DNA of 64,000 nucleotides from Rhizobium sp. CSW-27 (GCF_018760785.1 NZ_JAHHZO010000008.1:124001-188000); one strand, 5' to 3'; positions 1 to 9,530 are shown, counted from the first letter of the stretch. Notes: a model not told the origin generated them from the sequence alone. Numbers and translations are program-made.

Positions 1-24
1 CCGGTCTGATCATCGCTTCGGCGA

Positions 25-57
25 AAGAGGGCACCGGCTGGACGCCGAAGCCCTCTT
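25..57 (-). terminator. Probable terminator downstream of psuG
   Basis: An 8-bp perfect inverted repeat (AAGAGGGC and GCCCTCTT) with a 17-nt loop lies 8 nt beyond the psuG stop on the minus strand. The U-tract after it is only a short TTC, so termination strength is uncertain. Confidence 0.45.
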
Positions 58-64
58 GCAAACG

Positions 65-997
65 TCAAGCGCTCTTCTTCAGCGCCGCATAGGCAACCGC
101 CATGCGGGCGGCAAGGGCAGCATTGTTCTTCACCAGCGCGATGTTCGCCTTCAGGCTTTCGCCCTTCGACAATTCGTTGATGCGGGCGAGCAGGAAGGGC
201 GTGAGGTCCTTGCGGCCGATGCCCTTTTCCTCTGCCTCGCGGACCGCATCGGCGATCGTGCCGTCGATGAAGTCCGGCGTCAGCGCGAATTCTTCCGGAA
301 TGGGATTGGCGATCATCAGGCCGGTGCCTGTGCCGAGCCCGTGATGCAGGTGCATGGCCCCGGCAATCTGTTCCGGCGTATCGAGGCGATGGTCCGCCTT
401 GTAGCCGCTCTTCCGGGTGAAGAAGGCCGGGAAATCCTCCGTGCCATAGGCAATCACCGGCACGCGCTGGGTTTCCAGATATTCCAGCGTCTTGGCGATA
501 TCGAGGATGGATTTGACGCCGGCGCAGACGACGGCGGTCTTCGTCCGGCCGAGTTCGGTGAGGTCGGCGGAGATATCGAAGGTCTGTTCGGCGCCGCGAT
601 GTACGCCGCCGACGCCGCCGGTCGCAAAAATATCGATCCCGGCGAGATCGGCAAGCAGCATGGTGGCAGAGACCGTCGTGCCGGCGGAGGCCTTGCGCAC
701 CATGGCAACGGCGAGATCGCGGCCGGAGGCCTTCACGACGCCCTTCGCCTGGGCGAGTGCCTCGAGCTCGTCATGTTCGAGACCCGCCCGCAACTCGCCG
801 CCGATCACGGCAATCGTGGCCGGCACAGCACCGTTTTCGCGCACCACGGCTTCGACGGCGAGCGCCGTATCCAGATTGGCCGGATAGGGCATGCCATGGG
901 TGATGATGGTCGATTCAAGCGCCACCACAGGGCCACCGGCCGCCAGCGCCTCGGCGACCTCGCGGCTCAGTTTCGGTTTCAGAAGGGTCATGGTCAT
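65..997 (-). CDS. psuG: Pseudouridine-5'-phosphate glycosidase PsuG
   Basis: PsuG reversibly splits pseudouridine 5'-phosphate into uracil and ribose 5-phosphate in the cytoplasm. The 310-residue length is normal for the family. Family motifs are visible: ALESTIITHGMP at residues 26-37, FATGGVGGVHRG at 124-135 and AGVKSILD at about 159-166, which includes the expected catalytic lysine. The ATG start overlaps the psuK stop by 4 bp (ATGA), so the two are almost certainly translationally coupled. A second in-frame ATG two codons downstream is possible. Together with the upstream kinase the pair forms a complete pseudouridine catabolic route. A sure call. Confidence 0.96.
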   Translation of the reverse strand: MTMTLLKPKLSREVAEALAAGGPVVALESTIITHGMPYPANLDTALAVEAVVRENGAVPATIAVIGGELRAGLEHDELEALAQAKGVVKASGRDLAVAMVRKASAGTTVSATMLLADLAGIDIFATGGVGGVHRGAEQTFDISADLTELGRTKTAVVCAGVKSILDIAKTLEYLETQRVPVIAYGTEDFPAFFTRKSGYKADHRLDTPEQIAGAMHLHHGLGTGTGLMIANPIPEEFALTPDFIDGTIADAVREAEEKGIGRKDLTPFLLARINELSKGESLKANIALVKNNAALAARMAVAYAALKKSA

Positions 998-2112
998 CCT
1001 TTCTCTTCGGCAAGCCGATGAAGATTGGCCTCCAGGAAGCGCGGCGAAAGCTCCGCATGCACGCTGGAGGCTGTTTCCGTGGTGAGAGCGCCGAGCAGCG
1101 CGCCCATTCGTGCCGCCCGGGCGGTCTCGTCGCCGACCAGCAGGCGATGGAGCGTGGCGGCGATCATGGCGTCACCCGCGCCGGTCATGTCGACCGGCTC
1201 GGCCTTCACGGCCGGAACGTGGCACACTGCCTCGCCGGATGCCACCGCAACGCCGCGCGGCCCCATGGTGACGATCGCCTCCTTCACGCCGAGCCGGGTG
1301 AGCGCCTCTGCCGCCTGAAAGCTGTCGTCGGCCCGCGGCTTTCCATGCCGGGCGAGCAGCGCGTTCGCCTCGTCCAGATTCATGAACAGGAGATCGATGC
1401 CGGTCAGATCCTGCGGCAGGCGAACCACCTTCGGCGTCGAGACAGCATCGATCGCCAGCCGGAAGCGGGCGCCCTGGCGGCGGATGACGAGATGCTGCAG
1501 CGTTTCCGCCGGCAGGTTGCAATCTGCAAAGACGAGGCTTGCAGAGGCAAGATGCGACCAGGCGCGGTCGACATGGCCGGGCTGGAAGAGATCGAAGATC
1601 CCCATATCGGCAAGCCCCAGCACCAGATCGCCGGCTGGATCCAGCACGGCGGCATATTCGGCCGTCGGACGCTCGCGCACGGTGACGACCTGGCTCACAT
1701 CCACGCCACGTTCCCTCAGATGTGCGAGCATCGCACTGCCGGTCTCATCCTCTCCGACAATGGAAATGAAGCTGACCGGCGTGCCGAGCAGCGCCAGATT
1801 CTCCGCCACATTGCGGGCGACACCGCCAAAGCTCCTGGCACCATCGACAGGATTGGAGGTTTCGGGAATGATCGTCTGGCGCGCGCGATACTTGCGATCG
1901 AAGACGGCACCGCCGATGCACACCATGCGCGACGGCTCCGGCAGGACATAGCCGCGCCCCAGGATATAGCCCTTGTTGACGAGCTGCACCACATGCGCCG
2001 CCACCGTGGACCGGGCAAGGCCCAGCTGGTCGGCAATCTCCTGCTGGCCGGCAAAGGGATTGTCCCTGATCATCGTCAGGACAGCATTTTCCTGGGCACT
2101 CAGTTCTTCCAT
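994..2112 (-). CDS. psuK: Pseudouridine kinase with N-terminal HTH domain
   Basis: This PfkB-family sugar kinase probably phosphorylates pseudouridine to supply PsuG. Residues 1-55 form a winged helix-turn-helix (QQEIADQLGLARSTVAAHV) and are followed by a full PfkB kinase domain. The anion-hole motif TGAGD lies at about residues 310-314 and the nucleotide-binding end is intact. GAGG is placed upstream of the ATG. It is the first gene of the psuK-psuG pair. The HTH suggests a bifunctional enzyme that may also bind DNA, perhaps its own promoter region, which holds a TTGTCACAA palindrome near 2140. That regulatory role is inference. The substrate is inferred from psuG linkage. Confidence 0.88.
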   Translation of the reverse strand: MEELSAQENAVLTMIRDNPFAGQQEIADQLGLARSTVAAHVVQLVNKGYILGRGYVLPEPSRMVCIGGAVFDRKYRARQTIIPETSNPVDGARSFGGVARNVAENLALLGTPVSFISIVGEDETGSAMLAHLRERGVDVSQVVTVRERPTAEYAAVLDPAGDLVLGLADMGIFDLFQPGHVDRAWSHLASASLVFADCNLPAETLQHLVIRRQGARFRLAIDAVSTPKVVRLPQDLTGIDLLFMNLDEANALLARHGKPRADDSFQAAEALTRLGVKEAIVTMGPRGVAVASGEAVCHVPAVKAEPVDMTGAGDAMIAATLHRLLVGDETARAARMGALLGALTTETASSVHAELSPRFLEANLHRLAEEKG

Positions 2113-2353
2113 CGAAGCCTCGATCTGTCGTGCTGCGACTTGTCACAACTTTTGTTTCCGATGTCAACTGATGTTTTTCCAATCGTCACACGGCCTGTCC
2201 GGGCGCATCGGAGCGATGGCGCCAACGACCGTGTGACGGACTGCTGGCGCAGCATTTGCAGCTCTCCTTCCTGTCGATGATGGAGCAGACGGAACGAAAA
2301 TCCTCGCGCGGGGTTCTTCCGTCATCGATCTGAAGCGCGAGAGGAGAGACCTT

Positions 2354-2749
2354 ATGCGTAAGTTTATACTAACATCAACCGCTGTTCTTGCAGCGACTTT
2401 TGCGACTGCTGCTGCAGCGCAGGATGGAACGACGACAGGTGCGGCCGGTGGTGCGATCACCGGCGCCATCGTCGGGGGACCGGTGGGCGCCGCAGTCGGC
2501 GGCATCGCTGGCGCCGCTCTTGGCACCGCCATCGATCCGCCGCCGCAGGAGGTTGTCACCTATGTGCGCGCGCAACCGGCACCCCGGCCGGTGATGCTGG
2601 AACGCGAGGTCGTTGTCGGCGAGGCCATTCCCGACACGGTGGTGCTGACCCCGGTGCCGGAGCATGGCAACTATGCCTATGCGGTGGTCAACGAGCAGCG
2701 GGTGATCGTCGATCCGCAGACCCATACGGTCGTGCAGATCCTCGACTGA
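2354..2749 (+). CDS. DUF1236-type secreted protein with glycine zipper
   Basis: This 131-residue envelope protein starts with a signal peptide (MRKFILTSTAVLAATFATAA, cleavage near AAAQD). Residues about 28-58 are a glycine/alanine zipper (repeated GxxxG-like GAIVGGPVGAAVGG), which may insert in or associate with a membrane. The C-terminal half carries the DUF1236 pattern of valine-rich beta strands ending VIVDPQTHTVVQIL. A strong GAGGAGAG Shine-Dalgarno precedes the ATG. It stands alone, divergent from psuK and convergent with pncB. Such proteins are common and often multicopy in Rhizobiales; their function is unknown. Confidence 0.85.
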   Translation: MRKFILTSTAVLAATFATAAAAQDGTTTGAAGGAITGAIVGGPVGAAVGGIAGAALGTAIDPPPQEVVTYVRAQPAPRPVMLEREVVVGEAIPDTVVLTPVPEHGNYAYAVVNEQRVIVDPQTHTVVQILD

Positions 2750-2768
2750 TCGCGACAGACAATGAGGC

Positions 2769-2794
2769 AGGCGGGTTCCGGACGGCACCCGCCT
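2769..2794. terminator. Convergent-gene terminator hairpin
   Basis: An 8-bp perfect stem (AGGCGGGT / ACCCGCCT) with a 10-nt loop sits between the convergent DUF1236 gene and pncB, 20 nt after the first stop and 10 nt before the second. It could serve both strands. No long U-run is present. Confidence 0.5.
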
Positions 2795-2803
2795 TGCATC
2801 TGC

Positions 2804-4111
2804 CTAGACGAGGACCGCCTGTTCGACGCGGTCTTCCTGGCCGAAGAAGCGCAGGTAACGCTGCACCTCCTCCGGACTGCCCGTCGCCTTGCGCGGATTG
2901 TCGGAGAGCTTCACCGCCGGTCTTCCATTGGCTTCGCTGACCTTGCAGACGATGGAAATCGGCTTCAGCCCGTCGATCTGGCTCGGCGCGCAGCCGGCAA
3001 AATCATTGGTGAGGTTGGTGCCCCAGCCAAAACCCATGCGCACCCGGCCTTCGAAATGCCGATAGGTATCGATGATCGCATCGACATCAAGGCCATCGGA
3101 GAAGATCAGCAGCTTCTGCTTCGGATCGCGCCCCATCTTCTGCCACCAGGCAATGATCTTCTCGCCGCCTTCGATCGGCGGGGCGCTGTCGGGGCGAAAA
3201 CCGGTCCAGTCAGCCACCCATTCCGGCGCATTGCGCAGGAAGGCGGCGGTTCCGAAGGCATCGGGCAGCACGATCAGCAGGTTGCCGCCATAGAGGCGGT
3301 TCCAGTCCTTCAGAACCTTGTAGGGTGCCGCGCGCAGTTCCGCATCGCTATTGGCAAGGGCTGCCACCACCATCGGCAGTTCGTGCGCATTGGTGCCGAC
3401 AGCCTCCAGATCGGAATCCATGGCCAGAAGCACGTTGCTGGTGCCGGTGAAGGCCGGACCGATGCCCTCCTTCAGCGCTTCCACGCACCAGCGCTGCCAG
3501 AGAAAACTGTGGCGGCGGCGGGTACCGAAATCGGAGATACGCAGGCCCGGAAGCGTTCTCAGCCGCTCCACCTTTTCCCACATCTTCGCCTTGGCGCGGG
3601 CGTACAGTACGTCGAGCGTGAAGGGCCCGAGCGACTTCATCGCGGCGCGGGAGCGCAGCTCGTTGATGATGGCCAGTGCCGGAATTTCCCACATGGTGGT
3701 ATCCGTCCAGCGGCCGTGGAAGGTCAGTTCATACTGGCCGTCGCGCTTGGAAAGCTCGTATTCCGGCAGCTGATAATGGGCAAGCCAGGCCAGGAATTCC
3801 GGCTCGAAGATCTGCGAGCGACCGTAGAAGGTATTGCCGGCGAGCCAGATCAGTTCCTTCTTCGACAATCTGAGCGAGCGTGCATGATCGAGCTGGTTGC
3901 GCAGTTCCTGCTCATCGATCTCCTCGGCCAGCCTGACGCTTTTGGTGCGGTTGATCAGCGAGAAGGTGACATCCGTATCCGGATAGAGTTTCCAGATCAT
4001 CTGGAGCATCAGCAGCTTGTAGAAATCGGTATCGATCAGGCTGCGGATGATCGGGTCGAGCTTCCACGTGTGGTTATACACGCGTCTGGCGATATCGGTC
4101 TTTGCTGCCAT
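2804..4111 (-). CDS. pncB: Nicotinate phosphoribosyltransferase PncB
   Basis: PncB joins nicotinate and PRPP, with ATP hydrolysis, to give nicotinate mononucleotide in the NAD salvage (Preiss-Handler) pathway. The 435-residue protein is full length for the proteobacterial type. Visible signatures include [11 protein letters not shown] near residues 28-38, GTSNVLLAM in the middle (the region of the autophosphorylated histidine and PRPP site), and the [10 protein letters not shown] phosphate-binding loop near the C-terminus. AGAGGCAG lies just upstream of the ATG. It is monocistronic. An inverted repeat 119 bp upstream may be an operator. Confidence 0.96.
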   Translation of the reverse strand: MAAKTDIARRVYNHTWKLDPIIRSLIDTDFYKLLMLQMIWKLYPDTDVTFSLINRTKSVRLAEEIDEQELRNQLDHARSLRLSKKELIWLAGNTFYGRSQIFEPEFLAWLAHYQLPEYELSKRDGQYELTFHGRWTDTTMWEIPALAIINELRSRAAMKSLGPFTLDVLYARAKAKMWEKVERLRTLPGLRISDFGTRRRHSFLWQRWCVEALKEGIGPAFTGTSNVLLAMDSDLEAVGTNAHELPMVVAALANSDAELRAAPYKVLKDWNRLYGGNLLIVLPDAFGTAAFLRNAPEWVADWTGFRPDSAPPIEGGEKIIAWWQKMGRDPKQKLLIFSDGLDVDAIIDTYRHFEGRVRMGFGWGTNLTNDFAGCAPSQIDGLKPISIVCKVSEANGRPAVKLSDNPRKATGSPEEVQRYLRFFGQEDRVEQAVLV

Positions 4112-4229
4112 GGCTGCCTCTGCCCTCGCCTCGTCCGGAAAGGGCTCCTTCCCTCAACATCAGAGGCATCGGCCGACGACCTCCCCGCACGTTATCGAAA
4201 AAACAGGGCTCAAAGTCCAGTGACCCAAT

Positions 4230-4246
4230 CATCAAATCGATTGATG
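4230..4246. promoter_or_regulatory. Inverted repeat upstream of pncB
   Basis: CATCAA and TTGATG are separated by 5 nt in the 169-bp gap between the stop of the 98-residue membrane gene and the start of pncB. The arms are AT-rich against a GC-rich background, which fits a transcription-factor operator for pncB. The cognate regulator is unknown. Confidence 0.35.
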
Positions 4247-4280
4247 TTGGCGGCGGCCGGAAGCACGGCCCCGGCACGGC

Positions 4281-4577
4281 TTACGGCGTCGAGGAGGGCT
4301 GGGCGTTGGGATTGCCGGGCGCGGTGTCTCCGGCCGGCGGCGTTGCTGTCTGCTCGGCCGGCGGCTCGGTCGTCTGCGCCCACCATTCCACGGCGCCCCA
4401 GGCGAGCATGGCCAGCAGGAGGCCGCCCGCCAGCACCGCAATGACCGGCGCGCCGCGCCGGCCCTGGCGGGCCTCGGTGGCGCTCATCGGCATCTCGTCG
4501 CGATGCCCCTCCGGCTGGGGACGCGGATCGCTTGCCCGCGACCCACGACCGGTTTCGATCTCGTTGCGATCACTCAT
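4281..4577 (-). CDS. Small single-span membrane protein, unknown function
   Basis: This 98-residue protein has a charged polar N-terminus (about 1-43), one hydrophobic span (about 44-62, VIAVLAGGLLLAMLAWGAV) and a proline/threonine-rich C-terminal tail (PAEQTATPPAGDTAP). The ATG has a strong GGAGGAAAG ribosome binding site 7 nt away, which supports a real gene. It lies between yejF and pncB on the same strand as both, 93 bp from the yejF stop. No family is recognised. It looks like a typical conserved rhizobial hypothetical. Confidence 0.7.
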   Translation of the reverse strand: MSDRNEIETGRGSRASDPRPQPEGHRDEMPMSATEARQGRRGAPVIAVLAGGLLLAMLAWGAVEWWAQTTEPPAEQTATPPAGDTAPGNPNAQPSSTP

Positions 4578-4670
4578 TGCGGCTTTCCTCCATGACGCGC
4601 CGCACGAAATGGCGCGCGGCCTTTCGGGGCAACGGGCGGAAAAGCGCTTTTGTTCCCGAACGGCTCCCGG

Positions 4671-6299
4671 CTACTGGCTGACGCTACCGGCCTCGACCGC
4701 ACGCAGGTTGAAGGCGGCATCCATAAGCGCGCGGGTGTATTCGCTTTTCGGCGCGGCGAAGATCTGCTGCGAGGCTCCCTCCTCCATCACCTTGCCGGCG
4801 CGCATGACGATGACGTGGTTCGCCAGCGCCCGCACCACCTTCAGGTCATGACTGATGAAGAGATAGGCGAGATCATGCTTCTTCTGCAGATCGCGCAGCA
4901 GATCGACCACCTGCGCCTGTACCGTCATGTCGAGCGCAGACGTCGGCTCGTCCAGCATCACGAAGCGCGGCTTCAGCACCATGGCCCGGGCAATCGCGAT
5001 GCGCTGCCGCTGGCCACCGGAGAATTCATGCGGGTAGCGCCAGCGGGTGGCAGGGTCGAGGCCCACCTCCTCCAGGGCTGCGGCCACCGCGCGATCGCGC
5101 TCGCCGGCCGACAGTGCGGGCGCATGCACCCTGAGGCCTTCGGCAATGATCTCGCCCACCGACATGCGGGGACTGAGCGATCCATAGGGGTCCTGGAAAA
5201 CCACCTGCAGCCGGTCGCGCAGCGGACGCATCTGCCGGAAGGAATAGCCGCCGATATCGCTGCCGATGAAGCTGACGCGCCCTTCGGAGGAGATCAGCCG
5301 GGCAAGCGCCAGGCCGAGCGTCGTCTTGCCCGATCCGGATTCGCCGACGACACCGACCGTCTCGCCGGCGCGAAGCGTCACGTCGATACCATCCACCGCC
5401 TTCACATGATCGACCACGCGCCGCAGGAAGCCCGCCTTGATCGGGAACCAGACCCGGATCTCGCGCCCCTCCATCACCACCGGCCGCGACGGGTCCGCCT
5501 CGGGCGGCTCGCCGCGCGGCTCGGAGGACAGGAGATGGCGCGTATACTCATGCTGCGGGTTCTCGAAAACCTGACCGACGGGGCCGCTTTCGACGATCTT
5601 CCCCCCGGTCATCACGCAGACGCGATCGGCAAAGCGGCGCACGATGCCGAGATCATGGGTGATGAACAGGATGGACATGCCATACTGGCGCTGCAGCTTC
5701 TTCAGAAGCTCCAGGATCTGCGCCTGCACCGTCACGTCGAGCGCGGTGGTCGGCTCGTCTGCGATCAGCAGTTTCGGCCGGTTGGCAAGCGCCATGGCAA
5801 TCATCACGCGCTGGCGCTGGCCGCCGGACAGTTCGTGCGGATAGGCCTTCAGCCGCTTCTCCGGCTCGCGGATGCCGACCTGCTGCAGGAGTTCCAGCGT
5901 GCGGCTGCGCGCCGCCTGCGGCGTCATCGCCTGATGCAGTTCGAGGATCTCGCCCACCTGCTGCTCGATGGTATGCAGCGGATTGAGGGAGGTCATCGGC
6001 TCCTGGAAGATCATGGTGATGTCGTTGCCGCGCACGGCGCGCAGCTCGCGTTCCGGCACCTTCAGGAGATCGCGGCCGCCGAACAGGATTTCGCCGGACG
6101 GGTGGCTGGCCGAGGGATAAGGCAGCAGCTGCAGGACGGAATTGGCGGTGACCGACTTGCCCGAGCCGCTTTCGCCGACGAGCGCCAGCACTTCGCCCTC
6201 GCCGATCTCGAAGGAGACCCGATCGACAGCGAGAGTTTGGCTTCCTCCCTGATGGAAGGCGACGGACAGATCGCGGACGGAGAGGAGCGCGTTGGTCAT
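4671..6299 (-). CDS. yejF: Peptide ABC importer, double ATPase subunit YejF
   Basis: YejF is the fused two-domain ATPase that powers the YejABEF oligopeptide importer, known in enterobacteria for uptake of microcin C-type peptides. The 542-residue protein has two complete nucleotide-binding domains. The first has Walker A GESGSGKS at 42-49, signature LSGGQRQR and Walker [13 protein letters not shown]. The second has GESGSGKT at about 320, FSGGQRQR and [12 protein letters not shown]. Both carry Opp/Dpp-type C-terminal extensions. The start codon overlaps the stop of the PIN-domain gene by 4 bp, so its translation is now coupled to that inserted gene rather than to yejE, which is odd. Confidence 0.95.
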   Translation of the reverse strand: MTNALLSVRDLSVAFHQGGSQTLAVDRVSFEIGEGEVLALVGESGSGKSVTANSVLQLLPYPSASHPSGEILFGGRDLLKVPERELRAVRGNDITMIFQEPMTSLNPLHTIEQQVGEILELHQAMTPQAARSRTLELLQQVGIREPEKRLKAYPHELSGGQRQRVMIAMALANRPKLLIADEPTTALDVTVQAQILELLKKLQRQYGMSILFITHDLGIVRRFADRVCVMTGGKIVESGPVGQVFENPQHEYTRHLLSSEPRGEPPEADPSRPVVMEGREIRVWFPIKAGFLRRVVDHVKAVDGIDVTLRAGETVGVVGESGSGKTTLGLALARLISSEGRVSFIGSDIGGYSFRQMRPLRDRLQVVFQDPYGSLSPRMSVGEIIAEGLRVHAPALSAGERDRAVAAALEEVGLDPATRWRYPHEFSGGQRQRIAIARAMVLKPRFVMLDEPTSALDMTVQAQVVDLLRDLQKKHDLAYLFISHDLKVVRALANHVIVMRAGKVMEEGASQQIFAAPKSEYTRALMDAAFNLRAVEAGSVSQ

Positions 6300-6793
6300 G
6301 CGGTCAGACTTTCCAGAAGGGCAGTGAGGGTTGGCTCGTCGGGGCGCTGCACCGTCAAGGACGTGATCGGCAATTTGCCGCGCAACGGGTGAACGAGTTC
6401 GTCAATGTCCGATAGACCTGTATCAGCAGACAGGAAAACGCCACATCCCGCGACAATGGCGCTTGCGAGGTGAAAGGCGTCCGGAAGCTTCGTCTTGCGT
6501 GAACCGGCTCTGATGAGCGAAGCGATCAAAAGAACCTTCGAAGATATCGGAACGGTGTTCAGCCAGGAACCACGGCCCATCCAGCCTTCGTAAGTTTCGA
6601 TCAGGTCGCGGTTGCCATTCGCCAGCGGTTTCACAAGCAGATGGCTGTAGGTCAGCATGCTTGTGAAGGGTATGTTGCCCAAACTGCGGCAGGCAGCCAG
6701 AAGGGCAGCGAGCCTTTCCTGCTCCGGACCTTGAATTTCTTTGAACAGAATGAGGATATTCGTATCGAGGTACAGACGGGCAGGTGACCTCAT
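6296..6793 (-). CDS. PIN-domain (VapC-like) toxin candidate
   Basis: This 165-residue PIN-domain protein resembles VapC-type ribonuclease toxins. Seen: YLDTNILIL at 8-16 with the first acidic residue, KLPDAFHLASA with the third, and FLSADTGLSDI with the fourth. The second acidic position, usually a glutamate in the segment before LLVKP, is a histidine here (TYSHLLVKP), confirmed in the DNA. The protein may therefore be catalytically weakened or depend on a different ligand. It overlaps the preceding small gene and the following yejF by 4 bp each. The location inside the yej operon and visibly lower GC suggest acquisition. RNase activity is inferred only. Confidence 0.82.
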   Translation of the reverse strand: MRSPARLYLDTNILILFKEIQGPEQERLAALLAACRSLGNIPFTSMLTYSHLLVKPLANGNRDLIETYEGWMGRGSWLNTVPISSKVLLIASLIRAGSRKTKLPDAFHLASAIVAGCGVFLSADTGLSDIDELVHPLRGKLPITSLTVQRPDEPTLTALLESLTA

Positions 6794-7080
6794 TCGTCAT
6801 CCCACTCGTCGCGTAGCTCGCGAATGCGCTGCACCGCTTCAGCCATGGATGTGCCATGACGATAGCGTTCCGGATAATCCTCACGATGCTTCAGAAGCTT
6901 CATGAGGTTTTCACCAGGATCAACCTCCTCGTCCTTCAGGTCGAAGAACGACTTCAGAGGGTCGACCTCATCCGGCATGACCTCAACGGTCACACGCGCC
7001 GACTCGGCATCGGGTAGTCCGGTCCGCATCTCTTCCGGAAGTTTGGAAATCGGGTAATGCTCCAGAACGATCTTGTTCAT
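6790..7080 (-). CDS. Putative antitoxin partner of the PIN protein
   Basis: This 96-residue acidic protein starts at an ATG with GAGG upstream; an upstream extension in frame reads into yejE and is unlikely. The N-terminus (EHYPISKLPEEMRTGLPD, then VTVEV) looks like a short strand/helix DNA-binding or dimerisation module, and the C-terminus is highly charged (RIRELRDEWDDE), as in type II antitoxins that wrap around PIN toxins. It overlaps the PIN gene by 4 bp and begins 70 bp after the yejE stop. The antitoxin role is inferred from pairing, size and order. No known DNA-binding family is clearly recognised. Confidence 0.65.
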   Translation of the reverse strand: MNKIVLEHYPISKLPEEMRTGLPDAESARVTVEVMPDEVDPLKSFFDLKDEEVDPGENLMKLLKHREDYPERYRHGTSMAEAVQRIRELRDEWDDE

Positions 7081-7150
7081 CCAAGCGACCTCGGGCAGGC
7101 GTGACGCCTTCGCCAATATAGCCTCACAACGGGAATAACGCGACCCTTCC

Positions 7151-8308
7151 TCACCGGTAGGTCTTCCTCGGGTCGAAGGCATCGCGCACGGCTTCGCCGA
7201 TGAAGATCAGAAGCGACAGCATGATCGACATGGCGAAGAAGGCGGTCAGCCCCAGCCAGGGCGCCTGCAGGTTGTTCTTGCCCTGGGCGATCATCTCGCC
7301 GAGCGAGGGGGAGCCGGGCGGCATGCCGAAGCCGAGGAAATCGAGCGAGGTCAGCGTCGCAATCGACCCGGAGAGAATGAAGGGCAGGAAGGTCAGGGTC
7401 GCGACCATGGCATTCGGCAGCAGGTGGCGGAACATGATCGTCCAGTCGCCGACGCCCAGTGCCCGGGCGGCCCGCACATATTCGAAATTGCGGGCGCGCA
7501 GGAATTCGGCGCGCACCACCCCGACGAAGCCGACCCACTGGAAGAGCAGCATGACCCCGAGCAGCACGAAGAAGCCGGGCGGCAGGATGGCGGCGATAAT
7601 CAGCAGGATGTAGAGCGAGGGCATTGAGGACCAGATCTCGATGAAGCGCTGCATCAGAAGATCCGTCCAGCCGCCGAAAAAGCCCTGGATGGCGCCGGCC
7701 GTCACCCCGATCAGCGCCGACAGCACGGTCAGCGCCAAGCCGAACAGCACCGAGATGCGGAAGCCGTAGATCAGCCGGGCCAGCACGTCGCGCGCCTGGT
7801 CGTCGGTGCCGAGCCAGTTGAGATTGCCGAGCGTGCACTTCGGATCATCGACGCCCTTTGGATAGGCACTGCAGCGCTCCTCGGCGCCCATCAGCCAGAA
7901 GGGGGGGGTCGGTGCGGAATGGGGAATCTCCGAATTCACCGTCTGGTAGGAGTAGCGCACCGGCGGCCAGATCATCCAGCCATTGGCGTTGATCTCGCCC
8001 TGGATGAAGTCCGAGCGGTAATCGGTCGTCGCCAGGAAGCCGCCGAACTTTTCTTCCGGATAGTTGACGAAGACCGGCACCAGAAGCTCGCCCTTGTAGG
8101 AGACGAGGATCGGGCGGTCATTGGCAATCAGTTCGGCCGACAGCGAGAGGCCGAACAGCACCAGAAAGATCCAGAACGACCAGTAGCCGCGCCGGTTGGC
8201 CTTGAAATTCTGCCAGCGGCGCAGATTGGTGGGCGACAGCCGGCGCCGGACGGGCGCATCGGCGGGAAGGACATCGCGGGACACCGAGGAGGGGGCGGGC
8301 GTGCTCAT
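7151..8308 (-). CDS. yejE: Peptide ABC importer permease YejE
   Basis: YejE is the second inner-membrane permease of the YejABEF importer. The protein is 385 residues: an N-terminal cytoplasmic part and first span (SFWIFLVLFGLSLSAELI at about 43-60), a large periplasmic loop, then a BPD_transp_1 core with about five spans and the EAA loop (RAARALGVGDWTIMFRHLLPN). The ATG at 8308 overlaps the yejB stop by 1 bp (TGATG), which fixes the start; the open frame continues upstream only as an antisense-free artefact inside yejB. In other rhizobia yejF would be expected to follow directly, but here a PIN pair intervenes. Confidence 0.94.
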   Translation of the reverse strand: MSTPAPSSVSRDVLPADAPVRRRLSPTNLRRWQNFKANRRGYWSFWIFLVLFGLSLSAELIANDRPILVSYKGELLVPVFVNYPEEKFGGFLATTDYRSDFIQGEINANGWMIWPPVRYSYQTVNSEIPHSAPTPPFWLMGAEERCSAYPKGVDDPKCTLGNLNWLGTDDQARDVLARLIYGFRISVLFGLALTVLSALIGVTAGAIQGFFGGWTDLLMQRFIEIWSSMPSLYILLIIAAILPPGFFVLLGVMLLFQWVGFVGVVRAEFLRARNFEYVRAARALGVGDWTIMFRHLLPNAMVATLTFLPFILSGSIATLTSLDFLGFGMPPGSPSLGEMIAQGKNNLQAPWLGLTAFFAMSIMLSLLIFIGEAVRDAFDPRKTYR

Positions 8309-9390
8309 CACACCTCCCTCTTTTCGAAGTCGATGCGCGGATCGATCCAGGTATAGATCAGGTCGGAGACGAGGCCGACGACGAGACCGAGCAGCGAGAA
8401 GATGTAGAGCGTGCCGAACACGATCGGATAGTCGCGATTGATGACGGCCAGATAGCCGAGGCGCCCGAGCCCATCCAGAGAGAAGATGTTCTCGATCAGA
8501 AGCGAACCGGTGAAGAAGGCCGAGATGAAGGAGGCCGGAAAGCCGGCGATCACGATCAGCATGGCGTTGCGGAACACATGGCCGTAGAGCACCCGCCGTT
8601 CCGGCAGTCCCTTGGCGCGTGCCGTCACCACATACTGCTTCTTGATCTCGTCGATGAAGGAATTCTTGGTCAGCAGCGTCGTGGTGGCAAAGGCCGAGAG
8701 CGACAGCGCGATCAGCGGCAGCGTCAGGTGCCAGAAATAGTCGAGGATCTTCTGCCACCAGGGCAGCTCGCTCCAGTTGTCGGAGACGAGGCCGCGCAGC
8801 GGAAACCAGTCGAGGAAGGAGCCGCCGGCAAACAGCACGATCAGCAGGATGCCAAACAGGAAGCTCGGCACGGCATAGCCGATGATGATGATGCCCGAGG
8901 TCCAGACATCGAAGCTGGAGCCGTCCTTCACCGCCTTGCGGATGCCGAGCGGAATGGAGATCGCATAGGAGGCGATCATGATCCAAACGCCGAGCGATAT
9001 CGAGACCGGCAGCTTGTCGATGATGAGGTCGAGCACCGATGCGTTGCGAAAGAAGCTCTCGCCGAAATCGAAGCGGATATAGTTCCACATCATGTCGAGG
9101 AAGCGGGTGAGCGGCGGTTTGTCGAAGCCGAACTGCTTTTCCAGCCGTGCCACGAGTTCCGGATCAAGCCCCTGCGCGCCGCGATAGCGCGCCTCCTCGC
9201 CACCGCCGACCGGCTGCAGGTCGGAGGCGCCACCGGAAAGCCGGTCGCCGCTGTCGGACCCCTGAATCTGGGCGATCACCTGTTCCACCGGGCCGCCGGG
9301 CGCAAACTGCACCACCAGGAAGGAAATGCCCATGATCCCGACGATCGTCGGGATCATCAGGAGAAGGCGCCGCAGGATATAGGCTCCCAT
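8308..9390 (-). CDS. yejB: Peptide ABC importer permease YejB
   Basis: YejB is the first permease of the peptide importer. The 360-residue protein begins with a typical Dpp/Opp permease N-terminus ([20 protein letters not shown]), has a periplasmic segment at about 35-85 and a C-terminal permease domain with the EAA motif ([22 protein letters not shown]). It ends with a short charged tail. It overlaps yejE by 1 bp and follows yejA after a 140-bp gap in which no clear terminator is seen, so yejA may be expressed at a higher level from the same promoter. Confidence 0.95.
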   Translation of the reverse strand: MGAYILRRLLLMIPTIVGIMGISFLVVQFAPGGPVEQVIAQIQGSDSGDRLSGGASDLQPVGGGEEARYRGAQGLDPELVARLEKQFGFDKPPLTRFLDMMWNYIRFDFGESFFRNASVLDLIIDKLPVSISLGVWIMIASYAISIPLGIRKAVKDGSSFDVWTSGIIIIGYAVPSFLFGILLIVLFAGGSFLDWFPLRGLVSDNWSELPWWQKILDYFWHLTLPLIALSLSAFATTTLLTKNSFIDEIKKQYVVTARAKGLPERRVLYGHVFRNAMLIVIAGFPASFISAFFTGSLLIENIFSLDGLGRLGYLAVINRDYPIVFGTLYIFSLLGLVVGLVSDLIYTWIDPRIDFEKREV

Positions 9391-9530
9391 CAGGCGTCTC
9401 CCGCTCGGCGGCAGGCGCCGCAGATCTCGTTCGGCATCAAGGGGTCCGCATCCTTCGTCATGACAATGGCCAGAATCAGCATGGCCCTATGTGGCCCGCC
9501 CCGGCCCCGTCGCACAAGCATTTTGGCAGT

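Noticed and set aside
6423..6884. A second minus-strand frame across the PIN gene
   Set aside because: It is out of frame with the PIN domain and shows no similarity to anything; the PIN frame carries the motifs.
7151..9088. A 645-codon open frame covering yejE plus the antisense-free part of yejB
   Set aside because: Only the last 385 codons, from the ATG overlapping the yejB stop, have permease sequence. The rest is an out-of-frame reading of yejB.
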